64,000 nt of DNA from Caballeronia sp. INDeC2 (GTDB lineage Bacteria > Pseudomonadota > Gammaproteobacteria > Burkholderiales > Burkholderiaceae): positions 1 through 64,000 of the forward strand of contig NZ_JALQDG010000028.1 of assembly GCF_023631325.1 (NCBI RefSeq), written 5' to 3'. Positions 61,626 to 64,000 of the stretch are shown here, piece after piece; position 1 is the first letter of the stretch, and the number at the start of each line of letters is the position of its first letter. The position numbers and the translations under genes were made by a program. A model generated the notes under the pieces. It worked only from the letters and a program-made list of their open reading frames with translations, was not told where the DNA came from and searched no databases.

Positions 61626-61862
61626 ATGCACCGACTGATCGAGTATCGCGGGTTCGAGATTCATGTCGAATTGACTCCAGCCGAAGAAGACACGTTCGAC
61701 GTGACTATTCAGATCAAAGGCGGCACCAACCTCGGCGTGCTCGGCGCGCGAGGAGACCGCATACCGGTGCGCAATGGGCCCTTTACAGAACGATGGGCCT
61801 ATCTCGTTGCTGAAATTGCCGGACAGGCCGCGATAGACGTGTTGCTTGGGCCCGCTGACTGA
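61626..61862 (+). CDS. Small hypothetical protein (IEYRGxE motif)
   Basis: 78 residues: MHRLIEYRGFEIHVELTPAEEDTFDVTIQIKGGTNLGVLG, then RWAYLVAEIAGQAAIDVLLGPAD. Three strands and a C-terminal helix, with the same start (IEYRG-x-E) as the protein at 48998-49237, suggesting a shared small family. It begins 53 bp after the DUF1488 gene and may be co-transcribed with it. Confidence 0.65.
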   Translation: MHRLIEYRGFEIHVELTPAEEDTFDVTIQIKGGTNLGVLGARGDRIPVRNGPFTERWAYLVAEIAGQAAIDVLLGPAD

Positions 61863-61969
61863 CCCCTCTCTTTTTTCGACCGATAAACCGCGCCGTCACG
61901 CTACGCCCCTCGCGGACGTCAGCGCTTCCCCAACGCGTCCTAAATTTCCCAGCCGCTACCAAATAACTG

Positions 61970-61998
61970 TTGACGGCGTCGTTCCACCAGCCTATAAC
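61970..61998 (+). promoter_or_regulatory. Strong sigma70 promoter of the RHH-depolymerase operon
   Basis: TTGACG (61970-61975), a 17-bp spacer and TATAAC (61993-61998): one mismatch in each hexamer and ideal spacing, the best promoter match noted in the window. It is 38 bp upstream of the ribbon-helix-helix ATG and runs into a palindrome. Confidence 0.8.
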
Positions 61999-62013
61999 CA
62001 TCCATATGGATGG
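61998..62013. promoter_or_regulatory. Operator: perfect 16-bp palindrome over the start of transcription
   Basis: CCATCCATATGGATGG is a perfect palindrome that overlaps the last base of the -10 and covers the expected +1. A repressor bound here would block initiation. The product of the following gene, a ribbon-helix-helix protein, is the natural candidate (autoregulation). Confidence 0.7.
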
Positions 62014-62035
62014 CGACAGGAAGGAAATCACGACT

Positions 62036-62461
62036 ATGGCGAAACAGGAAGTTATCGACACCGGACGCTCCCGAGGCGGCGAAACGGAAAAAATTACGAT
62101 CAATCTCGGTCCGGTCGACTTGGGTCAGATCGATTTGCTCGTGGAAGAAGGCTTTTATTCGAACCGGACTGATTTGATCCGCACGGCGATCCGCAATCAG
62201 TTATCGGTTCACGCATTGGTCGTCAAGGAAACTGTGACGCGACGCGAACTCGTGCTGGGCCTCCAGTATTTCTCCAAACGGGATCTCGAAGCGGTGCGCG
62301 CGGCGAACGAGCGCCTGACTATTCAGGTTCTCGGACTGGCCAGCATCGCGAACGACGTCTCACCCGAACTTGCACTTGCAACGATCGACTCGATCCTGGT
62401 GCGCGGTGCATTGCATGCACCGGCGGCCGTGAAGGCCGCGCTGGCGGATCGAATCCGCTAA
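62036..62461 (+). CDS. CopG/ribbon-helix-helix family transcriptional regulator
   Basis: 141 residues from ATG 62036 (AGGAAGG upstream). The RHH domain is TEKITINLGPVDLGQIDLLVEEGFYSNRTDLIRTAIRNQL, with the beta-strand KITINLGP and the helices in the right order. The C-terminal ~75 residues (TRRELVLGLQYFSKRDLEAVRAANERLTIQVLGLASIANDVSPELALATIDSILVRG) form an additional domain found in regulators located next to PHB-depolymerase-type esterases. It likely controls its own promoter and the downstream esterase, 22 bp away. Confidence 0.88.
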   Translation: MAKQEVIDTGRSRGGETEKITINLGPVDLGQIDLLVEEGFYSNRTDLIRTAIRNQLSVHALVVKETVTRRELVLGLQYFSKRDLEAVRAANERLTIQVLGLASIANDVSPELALATIDSILVRGALHAPAAVKAALADRIR

Positions 62462-62483
62462 TGCCGCACCGAACCCTATACAA

Positions 62484-63566
62484 ATGGTAAATACGATGAA
62501 ACTCAATGAAGGTTTTCTAGATTCGATGAAGGAAGCATTCGCTCACTTTCGCGAGAGCGATCCCGCCGCCGCCACGGAGGTGATTCAGCGTGCCTTGCGC
62601 GGCGCGCCCGCTCAGCCTGCGCCGGCCGCGCAGGAATCGACAGATGTCGAAACACGGGCGTCCAAATTCGCCGATATCCTGCAGAAGTTCGGCCGTGGCA
62701 GCCCGCATAAAAGCAAACCCGAAGCCGAAGATCGCGGGCATTTCAGCACGCGCACTTGTTCCGGCGCCGCGGGCCAGCGCAATTACAAGCTTTACGTGCC
62801 GAGCGGATATCGCAATGAGCCGCTGCCGCTCATCGTCATGCTGCACGGCTGCACGCAAGACGCAGACGATTTCGCCGTGGGCACGCAGATGAATGCGCTC
62901 GCCGAGCAACACGAGTGCATCGTCGTGTATCCGATTCAGCCGCAGGGCGCGAATCCGTCGAAATGCTGGAACTGGTTCAAGCCGACCGATCAAAACCGCG
63001 AAAGCGGGGAGCCGTCGCTGATAGCGGGAATCACGCGGGAGGTGATGGCGAGCCACAAGGTGGATTCGAAGCGCGTGTATATCGCTGGCTTGTCGGCGGG
63101 CGGCGCGATGGCGGCAATCATGGCGCAGCGTTATCCCGATCTATACGCGGCTGCAGGCGTCCATTCGGGTCTTCCTGCCGGCTGCGCGCACGATTTGCCG
63201 TCCGCGCTCGCCGCAATGCGTGGCGGCAAAGGCCCCGCACACTCGCGTTCGGTGGATGCACCCAAACGCCCGCTCATCGTCTTTCACGGCGATGCGGACA
63301 CGACAGTGCATCCTTCCAACGGCAGGGAACTCGTGCGCGGTTTCAGCGCGGCGGGCCAGCCGTCAGCAGGGCTCGCGGCGGCGCGCAAGCACACCGTCGT
63401 GCAACTGAAGTCGCCGGACGGCGTGCCTGCGGAACTGTGGACCATCCACGGCGCGCCGCATGCCTGGTCGGGCGGCAACCCGCGCGGCTCTTATACCGAT
63501 CCCTCGGGACCAAACGCGAGCGCGGAAATGGTGCGCTTCTTTCTTGCGCATCCGCTCACACAGTAA
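62484..63566 (+). CDS. PHB depolymerase family esterase
   Basis: 360 residues (ATG 62484, or 62496 four codons later). An alpha/beta hydrolase with oxyanion region VMLHGCTQDADDFAVGTQMNALAEQHECIVVYP, lipase box GLSAGGAM (nucleophile S204), Asp in FHGDADTTVHPSNG and His in HGAPHAWSGGN. The C-terminus matches the PHB depolymerase/feruloyl-esterase-like family (PF10503). There is no classical signal peptide: the N-terminal ~90 residues are a polar helical extension (LDSMKEAFAHFRESDPAAATEVIQRAL). It may hydrolyse short-chain polyhydroxyalkanoate or other esters. Co-transcribed with the RHH regulator. Confidence 0.9.
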   Translation: MVNTMKLNEGFLDSMKEAFAHFRESDPAAATEVIQRALRGAPAQPAPAAQESTDVETRASKFADILQKFGRGSPHKSKPEAEDRGHFSTRTCSGAAGQRNYKLYVPSGYRNEPLPLIVMLHGCTQDADDFAVGTQMNALAEQHECIVVYPIQPQGANPSKCWNWFKPTDQNRESGEPSLIAGITREVMASHKVDSKRVYIAGLSAGGAMAAIMAQRYPDLYAAAGVHSGLPAGCAHDLPSALAAMRGGKGPAHSRSVDAPKRPLIVFHGDADTTVHPSNGRELVRGFSAAGQPSAGLAAARKHTVVQLKSPDGVPAELWTIHGAPHAWSGGNPRGSYTDPSGPNASAEMVRFFLAHPLTQ

Positions 63567-63706
63567 GGGGCATTTTGCGCGGCGGAGAAAGGACTCCGCG
63601 CGTGGTCCGCTTATTGCGCAAGCGACATTAGCGTCAGGGACGGTCCGATTCCGGCTGAACCCGAAATCGACCTGACGCACGACGGATGCCTGCCTCGGTG
63701 ATTAAT

Positions 63707-64000
63707 ATGCGCGTCCTTTTTGTAGAAAACGATATGCGGCTGTGCGAGGCATTCAGAGACCTCGCGATATCGCTCGGGCACGTTGCCGATGTCGCCTACG
63801 ACGGCCATCAGGCGCTGCTTCTCGCACGAGAGCACTGTTACGACACGATCTTCCTCGACATAGGCTTGCCGGATGTCGATGGTCGCGAGCTCTGCAGGCA
63901 GTTGCGCGCGGCGGGAGCGAGCAAGCTCGCATGCGTGGTGGCGGTGACCGGCGACGAGCGGCACGTGCGCGAGCAGTCGGAACATTTCGATGGCGCGTTT
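63707..64000 (+). CDS. Response regulator receiver protein, truncated by window end
   Basis: 98 codons visible from ATG 63707 (MRVLFVENDMRLCEAFRDLA); ATG 63686 is an in-frame alternative. Receiver signature: acidic pair E/N-D in VENDMRL, phospho-acceptor D in DTIFLDIGLPDVDG, and the T of AVTGDE. The conserved Lys and any output domain lie beyond the right edge. It may be a stand-alone CheY-like protein or the start of a full regulator. Noncoding region 63567-63706 precedes it. Confidence 0.85.
   Translation, partial: MRVLFVENDMRLCEAFRDLAISLGHVADVAYDGHQALLLAREHCYDTIFLDIGLPDVDGRELCRQLRAAGASKLACVVAVTGDERHVREQSEHFDGAF

Overview
The window is 64 kb of GC-rich bacterial chromosome. Gene content and protein style point to a Burkholderiaceae member (Burkholderia, Paraburkholderia or Caballeronia type): flhDC behind a long AT-rich leader, an mprF-acvB pair, pobA, PolB, a YadA-type trimeric autotransporter, and several small lipoproteins. 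The genus cannot be fixed from sequence reading alone. I see no rRNA, tRNA, insertion sequence, prophage or CRISPR array. Genes are dense, mostly complete and of uniform composition, so this looks like core or stable accessory chromosome rather than an island.

Layout. 1-2982: the 3' part of a trimeric autotransporter adhesin built on 234-bp super-repeats. 3.1-9.8 kb: an FCD-type GntR regulator, a long intergenic region, then a four-gene ABC importer operon followed by an aldose-1-epimerase. 9.9-12.3 kb: a degenerate receiver protein divergent from a NarL-type response regulator, then two lipoproteins. 12.7-16.6 kb: mprF-acvB, which makes and breaks aminoacyl-phosphatidylglycerol. 16.6-24.3 kb: two small cytosolic proteins, a penicillin-acylase-family lipoprotein, an M20 dipeptidase, a malate/lactate-type dehydrogenase, an SDR epimerase and a frameshifted RidA gene. 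24.3-33.2 kb: a Tat-exported acid phosphatase lipoprotein, a TSUP permease, a debranching-enzyme-like glucosidase, pobA, and an aldo/keto reductase divergent from a YqhC-like AraC regulator.

33.4-39.8 kb: a stress-type ECF sigma/anti-sigma locus with exported small proteins; two tiny His-rich exported proteins divergent from an Rrf2 regulator; a glycolipid-binding-domain protein; selD; and a cation diffusion facilitator. 39.9-45.3 kb: a large MscS channel, a NUP-family lipoprotein, and the flagellar master regulators flhDC. 45.3-51.3 kb: DNA polymerase II, an outer-membrane protein with a duplicated barrel domain, two small proteins and a GT34-like glycosyltransferase. 51.3-57.2 kb: a frameshifted HPF/RaiA-like gene, a NhaR-like LysR regulator, terC, a subtilase-like protein and a CPA1 Na+/H+ antiporter. 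57.3-64 kb: a GH15 glucosidase, dhaL-dhaK, small DUF genes, a ribbon-helix-helix regulator with a PHB-depolymerase-like esterase, and a response regulator cut by the right edge.

The most notable signals outside the gene list are: an identical 18-bp inverted-repeat element placed upstream of both the LysR gene (shared with terC) and the HPF-like gene; a near-consensus promoter overlapped by a perfect 16-bp palindrome in front of the ribbon-helix-helix gene; a phased CGTAAC array between the NUP gene and flhDC; a perfect palindrome between an Rrf2 regulator and two His-rich exported proteins; and two genes that each carry one clean frameshift.
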